Positions 54,153 through 62,128 of a stretch of 64,000 bases of DNA are shown here, piece by piece (positions within the stretch are counted from its first letter, which is position 1; each line of letters opens with the position of its first letter). A program made the position numbers and the translations under genes. The stretch is taken from assembly GCF_040151475.1 (NCBI RefSeq), contig NZ_JBDKWG010000125.1:1-64000 (forward strand), written 5' to 3'. Source of the stretch: CAXBNB01 sp040151475 (lineage in GTDB: Bacteria; Bacteroidota; Bacteroidia; Cytophagales; Cyclobacteriaceae). The notes under the pieces are model-generated. The model saw nothing but the letters and a program-made list of their open reading frames with translations, made no database searches and had not been told where the DNA came from.

Positions 54153-54237
54153 TTCAAGAAATGTACCATACATTATAACATGCTGTTTTACAGGTTGTTA
54201 TGATATTTTTAAAATCTAATATCGTCCGAAATCGGAC
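54153..54237 (-). promoter_or_regulatory. Possible sigma-54 promoter and enhancer palindrome for the permease
   Basis: On the minus strand TGGTACATTTCTTGAA (54168-54153) has the GG-N10-GA spacing of sigma-54 promoters, with GA in place of the -12 GC. About 60 bases upstream is the perfect palindrome GTCCGA-AA-TCGGAC (54224-54237), at a position where an activator of the NtrC type would bind. The -12 mismatch keeps this uncertain. Confidence 0.4.
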
Positions 54238-54302
54238 TTTTATGCATTATTATTGATGATTATCGTACAATTCTGTTACAATACTCGGGTTATCAGATTG
54301 TA

Positions 54303-55127
54303 CTAATTATTTATCAAAAACTGACTCACCTTTCTGGTATAATCTGACGGGCTGTCCTTAAAATTATCAGCAAAGCGACTATTCTGCATCACGAAGACTT
54401 CTGCCATACCATTTTTTACCTGACTTTTTAATTCATTGGCATCATTCTCAGTAAATAAATAATTTTTGCTTCCAATAATGAAAAGGATACCCCGAAAGTT
54501 GGCTGACGGGGTTTCACTAAGTACCGTGTAAGGATCTTTATATCTGGAAGACACTTCACTGTCTAAAGACATTCTACTCCCGATTTTAAAAAACTTTTGA
54601 GGTAAATCTACAAACCTTGAAATAGCTCCGTCAGCTACGATAGAATAGGTGTGAGACCTGGTGTAGCCAATGGTAATGGAGATAGTTGCACCGATACCCC
54701 AACCATACAAATAGATTTTTTTTCCATGATTTTTTAAGGCATAATTATATACAGTTTCAAAGTCTTTGTAAAACTCTGAGTACAAATAAGTTTCATTGTC
54801 TATCTTAAAATCACTGCTTGAACCAAAACCACGATAATCATAGCATAACACATTGAAACCAAGTGAGATAAATGATTTTATTCTAGCTACGTTATCACCC
54901 ATATTACCATCTCCATTGTGACTTACTATAATCAGTTTATTAGAGGTTCTGGTTGAAGGAAAGTACCAGGTATTAAGAGAATATCCATCAGGTGTTTGAA
55001 CCTTTTGTTCTTTAAATTTCAAATCAGTTGGATATTTCTTGTATTCTTTCGATGGATTTAAAGCCAGAGATAATGAAATAGAGGCTATTAAAAGTATAAA
55101 TAAAAGCAGTGTTTTTTTTGTATTCAT
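54303..55127 (-). CDS. Secreted alpha/beta-hydrolase-fold protein without catalytic residues
   Basis: A 274-residue protein from ATG 55127: signal peptide (LLLFILLIASISLSLALN), then an alpha/beta-hydrolase fold of the lysophospholipase-like kind ('LIIVSHNGDGNMGDNVARIK', 'FNVLCYDYRGFGSSSDF', 'ILFIIGSKNYLFTENDANEL'). The nucleophile elbow reads G142-W-G-I-G, with Gly144 where the serine should be. The acid position is Asn222 and the C-terminal part lacks the usual His. All three catalytic residues are therefore changed and the protein is probably a binding or structural pseudo-enzyme. An earlier ATG at 55205 would hide the signal peptide. Confidence 0.8.
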   Translation of the reverse strand: MNTKKTLLLFILLIASISLSLALNPSKEYKKYPTDLKFKEQKVQTPDGYSLNTWYFPSTRTSNKLIIVSHNGDGNMGDNVARIKSFISLGFNVLCYDYRGFGSSSDFKIDNETYLYSEFYKDFETVYNYALKNHGKKIYLYGWGIGATISITIGYTRSHTYSIVADGAISRFVDLPQKFFKIGSRMSLDSEVSSRYKDPYTVLSETPSANFRGILFIIGSKNYLFTENDANELKSQVKNGMAEVFVMQNSRFADNFKDSPSDYTRKVSQFLINN

Positions 55128-55272
55128 AAACTGGTTTTGAAATATAGTCTTAAAAATAAAGCATTTGCAGCCTGAATCAAATGATTTCCTTTTCAATAAA
55201 GCCAAAAGGATTGTATCTTTTTAAATATATGGCCGTAGTTACCAATATAATGTTTAGGTATTTATGTTAAAA

Positions 55273-55316
55273 ATTTTTAGATATATCTAAAAATATAATA
55301 TATCTTGTTAAATTTG
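55273..55316 (+). promoter_or_regulatory. Promoter and DtxR-type operator of the feo operon
   Basis: The perfect 22-bp palindrome ATTTTTAGATATATCTAAAAAT (two 11-base halves, 55273-55294) precedes TAAATTTG (55309-55316), a match to the -7 element TAnnTTTG. The palindrome covers the -33 region, so a bound repressor would block transcription. The same TTTTTAG-N6-CTAAAAA pattern is at the dtxR promoter (59270-59293). Predicted transcription start is about 30 bases before the gene. Confidence 0.65.
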
Positions 55317-55354
55317 AAAGTAGAAAAACGCACTCAATTAATTAATATAAAAAT

Positions 55355-56392
55355 ATGTTAAGTCCACTTTTGGCTCTATCAATTTTTGGGATTATTTGCC
55401 TTGTAGTGTATATAGTATTTCGTCCAAATGGGTATTACTGGATATTCCAACAGGGTAAAAAACAAAATGAGAAAACCATAATAGAAGATGTTTTGAAACA
55501 GCTTTTTCACATGGAATATGAAAATACGCAAGTGAGGTTCAGGGACTTAAGGGCTTCTACAGGTATAGGCGGTGGAGACGTACTTGCCATTCTGGATAAA
55601 ATGATGAGAAAAGGACTCATATCCAAGCAAGGTGATTATTTGGTTTTAGAACCTGAAGGCAGAGAGTATGCTTTAAGAATCGTTAGAGCTCATCGCCTGT
55701 GGGAAAAGTTTTTGGCTGAAAAAACTGGTTATGACAAGTCGGAATGGCACGATAGAGCAGAACAGATGGAACATGAGCTGACCATAGATCAGACCAATGA
55801 ATTATCCTCCATACTGGGTAATCCCAATTTTGATCCTCATGGAGATCCTATTCCTACTGAAAGTGGCGATATACGACCTCAAAAGGGAATTTCTCTTTCT
55901 CTATTTCCAATAAACAAAATTGGAAGAATCATTCATATAGAAGATGAGCCCGAGGTAGTATATAGACAAATTCTGGCTGAAAACCTCCATATAGGATCTC
56001 AGGTTAGGGTAGTGGAATCGAATCAGCAACGGGTGCGTTTTTTATCGGAAGGTGAAGAGTATGTACTGGCTCCATTAGTAGCCGAAAATCTGAGTGTAGA
56101 ACCAGTAAAGCAAGAAGAGCAACATGATCAAAGTATCAGACGATTGGCTAATATTGGAGAAGGAGAAGAAGTGGAAATAATTGGTATTTCCAGAGAATGC
56201 CGTGGACCTAACCGCAGGAGATTGCTGGATCTGGGTTTTGTACCCGGTACGGTAATTTCTTTGGGTATAACAAGTCCACTCAATGATCCCAGAGCATATA
56301 AAGTTCGGAATACGGATATTGCACTAAGAAATGATCAGGCAAATTTCATTTTAATTAAAAACAAAGAAGTGTATGAACAGTCAGCCTCATAG
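55355..56392 (+). CDS. Membrane-anchored DtxR-FeoA fusion protein
   Basis: A 345-residue protein with an unusual order: a transmembrane helix (SPLLALSIFGIICLVVYIVF, about 3-22), a DtxR/MntR-like winged helix (about 45-105) and dimerisation domain ('RAHRLWEKFLAEKTGYDKSEW', 'EQMEHELT', 'NFDPHGDPIP'), then two SH3-like FeoA domains (about 185-245 and 265-340; 'GISRECRGPNRRRLLDLGFVPGTVISL' is FeoA-type). A DNA-binding fold fixed to the membrane next to FeoB probably no longer acts as a free repressor; it may sense metal and gate FeoB. The 3' end overlaps the FeoB GTPase gene by 20 bases. Confidence 0.88.
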   Translation: MLSPLLALSIFGIICLVVYIVFRPNGYYWIFQQGKKQNEKTIIEDVLKQLFHMEYENTQVRFRDLRASTGIGGGDVLAILDKMMRKGLISKQGDYLVLEPEGREYALRIVRAHRLWEKFLAEKTGYDKSEWHDRAEQMEHELTIDQTNELSSILGNPNFDPHGDPIPTESGDIRPQKGISLSLFPINKIGRIIHIEDEPEVVYRQILAENLHIGSQVRVVESNQQRVRFLSEGEEYVLAPLVAENLSVEPVKQEEQHDQSIRRLANIGEGEEVEIIGISRECRGPNRRRLLDLGFVPGTVISLGITSPLNDPRAYKVRNTDIALRNDQANFILIKNKEVYEQSAS

Positions 56393-57143
56393 CAGTTGTG
56401 AAACATGTGAATTCAATAATACAGGAAGTTTGAAAAGACTAGGTCTTGATGTAACTGAATTCGACTATGTTGTTGCGTTGGCCGGCAATCCAAATACCGG
56501 AAAAAGTACAGTATTCAATGCACTAACAGGGTTGAGACAGCATACAGGCAACTGGCCCGGCAAAACTGTAACACGGGCGGAAGGAGGATTCTCCTATCAG
56601 GGCAAAAAATACAAACTTATAGATTTGCCAGGCACTTATTCATTGCTTTCAACCAGTCAGGATGAGGAAATAGCAAGGAACTTCATATTGTTTGGCAGAC
56701 CTCATGTAACTGTGATTGTGGTGGATGCCAGCAGGTTAGAAAGAAACCTGAATCTTGCACTTCAAATTTTGGAGATTACTGACAATGCAGTGCTTTGTCT
56801 CAATCTAATGGATGAAGCCAAACGCCACAATACATCAATAGATGAGCGAGCTTTGGCACGCAGGCTGGGTATTCCTGTAGTGGCAACCAGTGCCAGATTT
56901 GATCAGGGAATTCCTGAGTTGATCAAGACTATAAGTGATGTGGCTGAAAAAAGAATTGTATGTAAACCTTACCGGATTAAAAATATTCCCAGTCACATAC
57001 AAAATGCTGTGGATCAGTTGAGTAAGCGAATCGAAGAAGAGTATCCTCATGTACCTAATAGCAGATGGATTGCTTTTCGTTTGCTCGAAAATGACCAACG
57101 GGTAATTGAAGCTTTAGAAAACAATGAATTTGAAATTGCATAA
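56373..57143 (+). CDS. feoB: FeoB GTPase domain as a separate protein
   Basis: A 256-residue cytosolic G domain. G1 'GNPNTGKST' at about 38-46, G2 around 'NWPGKTVTRAEGGF', G3 'DLPGTYSL', G4 'NLMDEA' and G5 'TSARF' are all present, followed by the helical GDI-like part. The N-terminus has a CETC pair (residues 9-12) that could bind metal. In usual FeoB this domain is fused to the membrane part; here it stops (ENNEFEIA) and the permease begins 5 bases later in another frame with its own ATG. It powers or gates Fe2+ import. Translation is probably coupled to the fusion gene upstream. Confidence 0.9.
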   Translation: MNSQPHSSCETCEFNNTGSLKRLGLDVTEFDYVVALAGNPNTGKSTVFNALTGLRQHTGNWPGKTVTRAEGGFSYQGKKYKLIDLPGTYSLLSTSQDEEIARNFILFGRPHVTVIVVDASRLERNLNLALQILEITDNAVLCLNLMDEAKRHNTSIDERALARRLGIPVVATSARFDQGIPELIKTISDVAEKRIVCKPYRIKNIPSHIQNAVDQLSKRIEEEYPHVPNSRWIAFRLLENDQRVIEALENNEFEIA

Positions 57144-57148
57144 TTAAA

Positions 57149-58576
57149 ATGGAAAACAAAGAATCTAAAAAAGACATTCTTTCATTTGCCAATAGCCTTA
57201 AATGGAACATTGGTGAAAATTTCCATGATTCGCTGACACAAAGTATTTATACAGATGCTTCCCGAATAGCTGATAAAGTGGTGACTGTAGCAGGGGAGAG
57301 GAAAAATACACCATTTGATGGAAAGATAGATAGAATAGTTACCAGCCGAACGTGGGGGTTTCCCATTATGCTCTTTATTTTGTCAGTTGTACTATGGTTA
57401 ACCATCCAAGGTGCTAATGTTCCTTCATCACTACTTGCAGCTTTACTGCTAGATACCATTCATCCTTTTCTTAAAGAAATGGCTGAAAGTATTGGTATGG
57501 TCTGGTGGTTGAGTGGATTTCTTATAGATGGGGTTTATCTGGCATTGGCATGGGTGATCAGTGTAATGCTACCACCGATGGCCATATTTTTTCCACTTTT
57601 TACATTATTAGAAGATTTTGGGTACTTGCCCAGAGTGGCATTCAATCTGGACAAACTGTTTAGAAAATCCGGTGCTGATGGCAAACAAGCACTTACCATG
57701 AGTATGGGATGGGGGTGCAATGCTGCAGGGGTAATTGCCACAAGAATCATAGACAGTCCAAGGGAAAGGCTCATTGCCATTATTACCAATAACTTTTCAT
57801 TGTGTAATGGACGTTGGCCAACTCAAATACTGATTGCCTCCATTTTTATTGGTGTAATGGCTCCACCATTATTGGCAGGATTAGTTTCAACTGTAGCAGT
57901 AATAGTCATAGCACTATTAGGTGTTGTGTTTACTTTTGTCACGTCTCATTTTCTATCAAAAACCGTTTTGAAAGGAGAAGTATCCACATTCACTCTGGAA
58001 TTACCACCATACCGCCCTCCTAGAGTTTGGAGGACATTATATACCTCATTGATTGACAGGACATTGATAGTGCTTTGGAGGGCATGTGTATTCGCAGCAC
58101 CGGCTGGTGCAGTGATCTGGCTTATTTCTAATGTACACGTAGGTGATGCTACCATTGCTTCCTGGGCTATTAATAACATGGATGGTTTTGGTTTATTTTT
58201 CGGACTCAACGGTGTAATTCTTCTTGCTTATATTGTTGCCATTCCAGCCAATGAAATTGTTATTCCTACTATTCTTATGTTAACGGTAGCAGTCTCAGGA
58301 ATAGATGGCTATGGCGAGGGTGCAGGAGTAATGTTTGAATTGGACTCAATGTCTGCAACCGGTGACGTTTTAAAAGCAGGGGGCTGGACTTTACTTACAG
58401 CTGTGAACCTGATGTTGTTTAGTCTGCTTCACAATCCTTGCAGCACCACCATTTATACTATTTATCAGGAAACGAAAAGTGTAAAATGGACTGCTGTTGC
58501 TACTTTTCTTCCTATTGCAATGGGATTTGTAGTGTGTTTTCTGGTAGCTCAATTCTGGCATTTATTTTCAGCCTGA
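57149..58576 (+). CDS. feoB: FeoB ferrous iron permease domain as a separate protein
   Basis: A 475-residue membrane protein with about nine helices and the two Gate regions of FeoB. Conserved pieces: 'SMGWGCNAAGVIATRIIDS' (the Cys of the iron path in this family), 'LPPYRPPRVWRTLY', 'IVAIPANEIVIPTILML' and 'LLHNPCSTTIYTIYQE'. Residues 1-75 form a cytosolic linker. It imports Fe2+ across the inner membrane with the separate GTPase encoded just before it. It ends seven bases from the convergent DtxR/MntR regulator gene. Confidence 0.9.
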   Translation: MENKESKKDILSFANSLKWNIGENFHDSLTQSIYTDASRIADKVVTVAGERKNTPFDGKIDRIVTSRTWGFPIMLFILSVVLWLTIQGANVPSSLLAALLLDTIHPFLKEMAESIGMVWWLSGFLIDGVYLALAWVISVMLPPMAIFFPLFTLLEDFGYLPRVAFNLDKLFRKSGADGKQALTMSMGWGCNAAGVIATRIIDSPRERLIAIITNNFSLCNGRWPTQILIASIFIGVMAPPLLAGLVSTVAVIVIALLGVVFTFVTSHFLSKTVLKGEVSTFTLELPPYRPPRVWRTLYTSLIDRTLIVLWRACVFAAPAGAVIWLISNVHVGDATIASWAINNMDGFGLFFGLNGVILLAYIVAIPANEIVIPTILMLTVAVSGIDGYGEGAGVMFELDSMSATGDVLKAGGWTLLTAVNLMLFSLLHNPCSTTIYTIYQETKSVKWTAVATFLPIAMGFVVCFLVAQFWHLFSA

Positions 58577-58583
58577 TAGTTTT

Positions 58584-59240
58584 TCATTCCGTTACTAACA
58601 AGTTGTCTGCTACTTTGCCGGAGATATGCACCTGGCCATTGCCTATCAACTCCACCTGCATCAGACCATCAAATTCATTTTTGTCTTTGATTACTATTTT
58701 AGTACCCAGAGAAATATGAATCTTATCGAGGTGCTTAAGGAATTCTGAGTCTGAATTTTCAACACCTACGATGGTCACCTGTTTGCCAATCTCTACTTCT
58801 GATAGTGGGTACTTAGGAGCATCGCTAAAATTGCCATTTTCATCCGGAATAGGATCTCCATGCGGATCTATTCTGGGAAAACCTAAAAACTCATCGAGTT
58901 TACTCGTAAGTAAGGACGATTTTATATGTTCCAGTTGTTCCGCTATTTCATGTACTTCATCCCAGTTGAATTTCAATTTTTCCACCAAAAACACTTCCCA
59001 CAGTCTGTGCTTTCTAATTACTTTCAAAGCTTCTTTTTTTCCTTTTTCAGAAATGTTTACCCCTTGGTATTTTTGATAGGAAATGACCTTTTTCTCAGCG
59101 AGCTTTTTAATCATATCACTAACAGACGCAGGCTTGGTTTTCATTTCTTCTGAAAGCGCATTGGTAGATACACTTTGATCCCCCGAAAGTGAAAGATGAT
59201 AAATGGCTTTTAAGTAATTTTCTTCTGCGAAACTGAGCAT
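58584..59240 (-). CDS. DtxR/MntR-family metal-dependent transcriptional repressor
   Basis: A 218-residue regulator: winged helix at about 1-70 ('LSFAEENYLKAIYHLSLSG', 'ALSEEMKTKPASVSDMIKKL'), dimerisation domain with metal ligands ('RKHRLWEVFLVEKL', 'WDEVHEIAEQLEH', 'RIDPHGDPIPDENG') and a C-terminal SH3-like FeoA domain (about 145-215). It should bind Fe2+ or Mn2+ and repress uptake genes. The palindrome at its own promoter (59270-59293) and that of feo (55273-55294) are likely targets, implying autoregulation. Confidence 0.9.
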   Translation of the reverse strand: MLSFAEENYLKAIYHLSLSGDQSVSTNALSEEMKTKPASVSDMIKKLAEKKVISYQKYQGVNISEKGKKEALKVIRKHRLWEVFLVEKLKFNWDEVHEIAEQLEHIKSSLLTSKLDEFLGFPRIDPHGDPIPDENGNFSDAPKYPLSEVEIGKQVTIVGVENSDSEFLKHLDKIHISLGTKIVIKDKNEFDGLMQVELIGNGQVHISGKVADNLLVTE

Positions 59241-59257
59241 AGGAGTGATTTTGAGGA

Positions 59258-59293
59258 CAAAGGTAAATGTATTTTTAGTTAAACCTAAAAATA
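59258..59293 (-). promoter_or_regulatory. Promoter and operator of the dtxR-family gene
   Basis: TATTTTTAG-TTAAAC-CTAAAAATA at 59270-59293 is a palindrome with perfect 9-bp arms. On the minus strand it is followed after four bases by TACCTTTG (59265-59258), a match to TAnnTTTG. The start codon is 18 bases further. The arrangement (operator over the -33 region) is the same as at the siderophore receptor promoter. Confidence 0.65.
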
Positions 59294-59434
59294 TGCAGTT
59301 GCGTTGTTTTAAATATTATTACCATCTGATACCACCCATCACAATTTTATTTGGAAACACAAGAGTGAGCCAGAAAATAAATACATTTGGAGTACTAATA
59401 CTATGTATTAGTACCAACATCAATAACAGCTAAA

Positions 59435-60397
59435 GTGACTTTCAACAGGATTAAAATCATCAAGAACCGTTCGGATATTGGGGCGGGTACGCGTGGCTCA
59501 GATTTGGGTGTAGATGCCATTGAAATCGCTGCAATCAATCAGGAAAATAATTACTTTAACCAGTACGGTTTCGAAGACATCCCCACGCACAATGAAACTA
59601 TTTATGATAAGGTTAACACTACTTTCGCCAAGCGAATTGGACATGTGCATGAGCAATGTATGCGTGTTTGCAATGTGATTGGTAACAATCTCAAATCTAA
59701 AAACTTTCCCCTTGTTCTTTCCGGAGATCATTCTTCTGCCCTCGGCACTATTAGTGGAATCAAAACTGCGTATCCTAACAAACGATTGGGAGTGATATGG
59801 ATTGATGCCCATGCAGATTTACATTCTCCCTATACTTCACTTTCAGGAAATGTGCATGGAATGCCAGTGGCAGCTGCATTGTCTATTGACAATCTGGAGG
59901 CTAAAGTTAATGCTGTTAGTAAAGAGACTGAGGATAGTTGGATTGGGATGAAAAATACAGGCATCATCGGTGCTAAAATTCACCCTGAATATCTGATCTA
60001 TTTTGGAGTGAGAGACACGGAGATTCCTGAAGAAAAATTACTTAAGAAACTAAAAATAAAAAATTACAAGGTAGAGGAAGTACGGTATAGAGGCATACAA
60101 ATTTGTCTCGATGAGGCTGTCAAAAAACTATCCGATTGTGAAATGATCTACATTTCATTCGATGTTGACAGCATGGATTGTGATTTGATATCAAAGGGTA
60201 CAGGCACTCCTGTATCCAAAGGATTTGATCAATATGAAGTCATCAACATCATCAATGGTTTCATTTCTACCAACAAAGTGGTTTGTTTGGAAATAGTAGA
60301 AATCAATCCTCTTTTGGATTTGAATGGAAACAAAATGGCAGAAGCTGCTTTTGAAGTTCTGGACGCAGTTACGAATACTTTAGAATTCCACTTATAA
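59435..60397 (+). CDS. Arginase-family ureohydrolase
   Basis: A 320-residue enzyme with GTG start. Manganese-binding motifs are complete: 'LSGDHSSALG', 'WIDAHADLHSP' and 'ISFDVDSMDCDL'; 'GNVHGMPVAA' follows the second. It hydrolyses arginine to ornithine and urea or a related guanidino compound; the SGNVHGMP loop favours arginase. Insertions around 175-200 (SKETEDSWIGMK) are typical of some Bacteroidota arginases. It is followed 11 bases later by an ACT-domain gene, suggesting co-transcription. Confidence 0.87.
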   Translation: MTFNRIKIIKNRSDIGAGTRGSDLGVDAIEIAAINQENNYFNQYGFEDIPTHNETIYDKVNTTFAKRIGHVHEQCMRVCNVIGNNLKSKNFPLVLSGDHSSALGTISGIKTAYPNKRLGVIWIDAHADLHSPYTSLSGNVHGMPVAAALSIDNLEAKVNAVSKETEDSWIGMKNTGIIGAKIHPEYLIYFGVRDTEIPEEKLLKKLKIKNYKVEEVRYRGIQICLDEAVKKLSDCEMIYISFDVDSMDCDLISKGTGTPVSKGFDQYEVINIINGFISTNKVVCLEIVEINPLLDLNGNKMAEAAFEVLDAVTNTLEFHL

Positions 60398-60408
60398 ATT
60401 ATTCAACT

Positions 60409-60807
60409 ATGGAAATCAATCTTGAAATACTAATCAAAAACATGTCGCCAACACTCAATATTGGTAGTTACGTTTTTTGTTCGGTGAACAGAAGTTTTGT
60501 TGTTCCCGATTCAATAATACTTGCTTCCTTTATGGAACAAGAGGGCAAAACGCTTGTATTATCCAGAGAATCTGCCGAAAACCACAAACTAGAGTATTCT
60601 TCCGTTATGGCATGGATCACGCTAAATGTCCACTCGTCTCTGCAAGCCGTTGGCTTTACCGCAAAAATTTCTACAGCACTTGCAGAAAACGAAATCAGTT
60701 GCAATGTAATTGCCGGATACTATCACGATCATCTTTTTGTGGAAAAAGACGATGCAGAAAAAGCCATGCAAGTATTGAATGATTTGTCGATGACAAATAG
60801 CGGTTGA
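60409..60807 (+). CDS. ACT-domain protein (DUF2241-like)
   Basis: A 132-residue protein: first part 'LNIGSYVFCSVNRSFVVPDSIILASFMEQEGKTLVL' is split here from the DUF2241/ACT_7 family pattern 'p~~~~i~a.~rE.EGlTlvl', second part an ACT-type domain ('AWITLNVHSSLQAVGFTAKISTALAENEISCNVIAGYYHDHLFV'). The terminal 'D.LFV......A..vL' is diagnostic. Likely a small amino-acid-binding regulator. It is co-oriented and only 11 bases after the arginase, so it may sense arginine or ornithine; this is inference. Confidence 0.82.
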   Translation: MEINLEILIKNMSPTLNIGSYVFCSVNRSFVVPDSIILASFMEQEGKTLVLSRESAENHKLEYSSVMAWITLNVHSSLQAVGFTAKISTALAENEISCNVIAGYYHDHLFVEKDDAEKAMQVLNDLSMTNSG

Positions 60808-60820
60808 CTAATACGATCAA

Positions 60821-61837
60821 TTAAACATCTAATATCTCGGTCATCTTTACAGGTCGGTTCTCTTCCATAGATTTGTTGGCTGCTATGGCTATTGCAGTAG
60901 CCTTTAGTCCATCAATACCGTTGACAGGTGGTTCGGTTCCTTGTGTCAGGGCCTGGATAAATGCATTCATTTCATGTAAATAGGAATCTATATATCTATC
61001 CATGAAAAAATCTAATGGCCTTGAGCCATGCACACCTTTTTCATCAAAAAGTAGATGGGTGTCTTTAAAATTATTGTTGGCCTGAGCCATCCCTTTTGAA
61101 CCAAATACTTCCAATCTTTGATCGTAACCATAAGCAGCTTGCCGGCTATTTTCAATAAGAGCAGTAGCTCCGTTTTCAAAAGAAAGCACAACATATCCTG
61201 TATCAATATCTCCGGCTTCTCCTATTGCGGGATCAACAAGGTTACTGCCTTTGGCAAATACTTCTATTACCTCACTGTCTGCAATGTGTCTGGCCATATC
61301 AAAATCATGAATGGTCATATCCAAAAACAAACCGCCTGAACTTTTGATATATCCTATTGGTGGTGGTGCAGGGTCTCGACTTGTTATCTTTATTGTACGC
61401 AAATCTCCCACTTTGCCATTTTTAACTAGGGATTTAATCTTAGAAAAATTGATATCAAATCGTTGGTTGAAAGCCACCATTAAAGGCACATTATGTTTTT
61501 GTGTCACTTCTATTATTTCCTTTACCTTGCTTAAAGAAAGATCCAGTGGTTTTTCACAAAATACAGCCTTTTTAGATTGAGCGGCACGAGTTACATAGTC
61601 AGCATGTGTGTCATTGGGAGAACAAATAAGGACAGCATCAAGATCCTCATTGTCGAAGATTACATTGGCATCAGATGAAACAAACGGTACGTTGAATTTT
61701 CTTGCAAAGTCCTGGCCTTCTTCTGAAGGGTTTACAACTGCTACTACTTCAGCACCTTCGATTTTTCCTGCCAGGTTTCCCAGATGAATTTTACCAATTC
61801 TTCCCAGTCCCAATATTCCTATTTTTACTTTATCCAT
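60821..61837 (-). CDS. iolG: Inositol 2-dehydrogenase (Gfo/Idh/MocA family)
   Basis: A 338-residue oxidoreductase: Rossmann 'GILGLGRIGKIHLGNL' at 7-22, 'CEKPLDLS' with the conserved Lys, and 'GGLFLDMTIHDFDMARHI' with the catalytic Asp/His pair of IolG-type enzymes. It oxidises myo-inositol (or a similar polyol) with NAD+ to the 2-keto product. The 'RDPAPPPIGYIKSSGG' sequence is typical of the IolG branch. No other iol genes are adjacent. It converges on the ACT gene with a 13-base gap. Confidence 0.88.
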   Translation of the reverse strand: MDKVKIGILGLGRIGKIHLGNLAGKIEGAEVVAVVNPSEEGQDFARKFNVPFVSSDANVIFDNEDLDAVLICSPNDTHADYVTRAAQSKKAVFCEKPLDLSLSKVKEIIEVTQKHNVPLMVAFNQRFDINFSKIKSLVKNGKVGDLRTIKITSRDPAPPPIGYIKSSGGLFLDMTIHDFDMARHIADSEVIEVFAKGSNLVDPAIGEAGDIDTGYVVLSFENGATALIENSRQAAYGYDQRLEVFGSKGMAQANNNFKDTHLLFDEKGVHGSRPLDFFMDRYIDSYLHEMNAFIQALTQGTEPPVNGIDGLKATAIAIAANKSMEENRPVKMTEILDV

Positions 61838-62128
61838 TTTATGCTTAATAAGTGAGTTTAATCGTATTTAAAATTGAATCCGTATCAATCAGTTATATCA
61901 ATTTGTTTGCTGCAATATTCAAATTTTACTAAATAAAAAGTGTGCCTTTTGACGATAAAAACAGATAAAATCAGTGAGTGAACGGATTTGTGCACCTTTT
62001 TGAATGATTTGGATACCTCAAATTTCATTAGCTGAAATAAATTGCCAGATATAATTGAGTTAGGAATTACAAAACTTGAAATAAAGAAGTTAGCATTTCA
62101 CATGATACAATTGAATGAGAATAAAGGA
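61838..62128. other. Divergent intergenic region, no gene seen
   Basis: AT-rich gap between iolG (minus) and the cytochrome-type lipoprotein gene (plus). It should hold both promoters; I see no clear palindrome, hairpin or open frame that is convincing. Confidence 0.4.
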
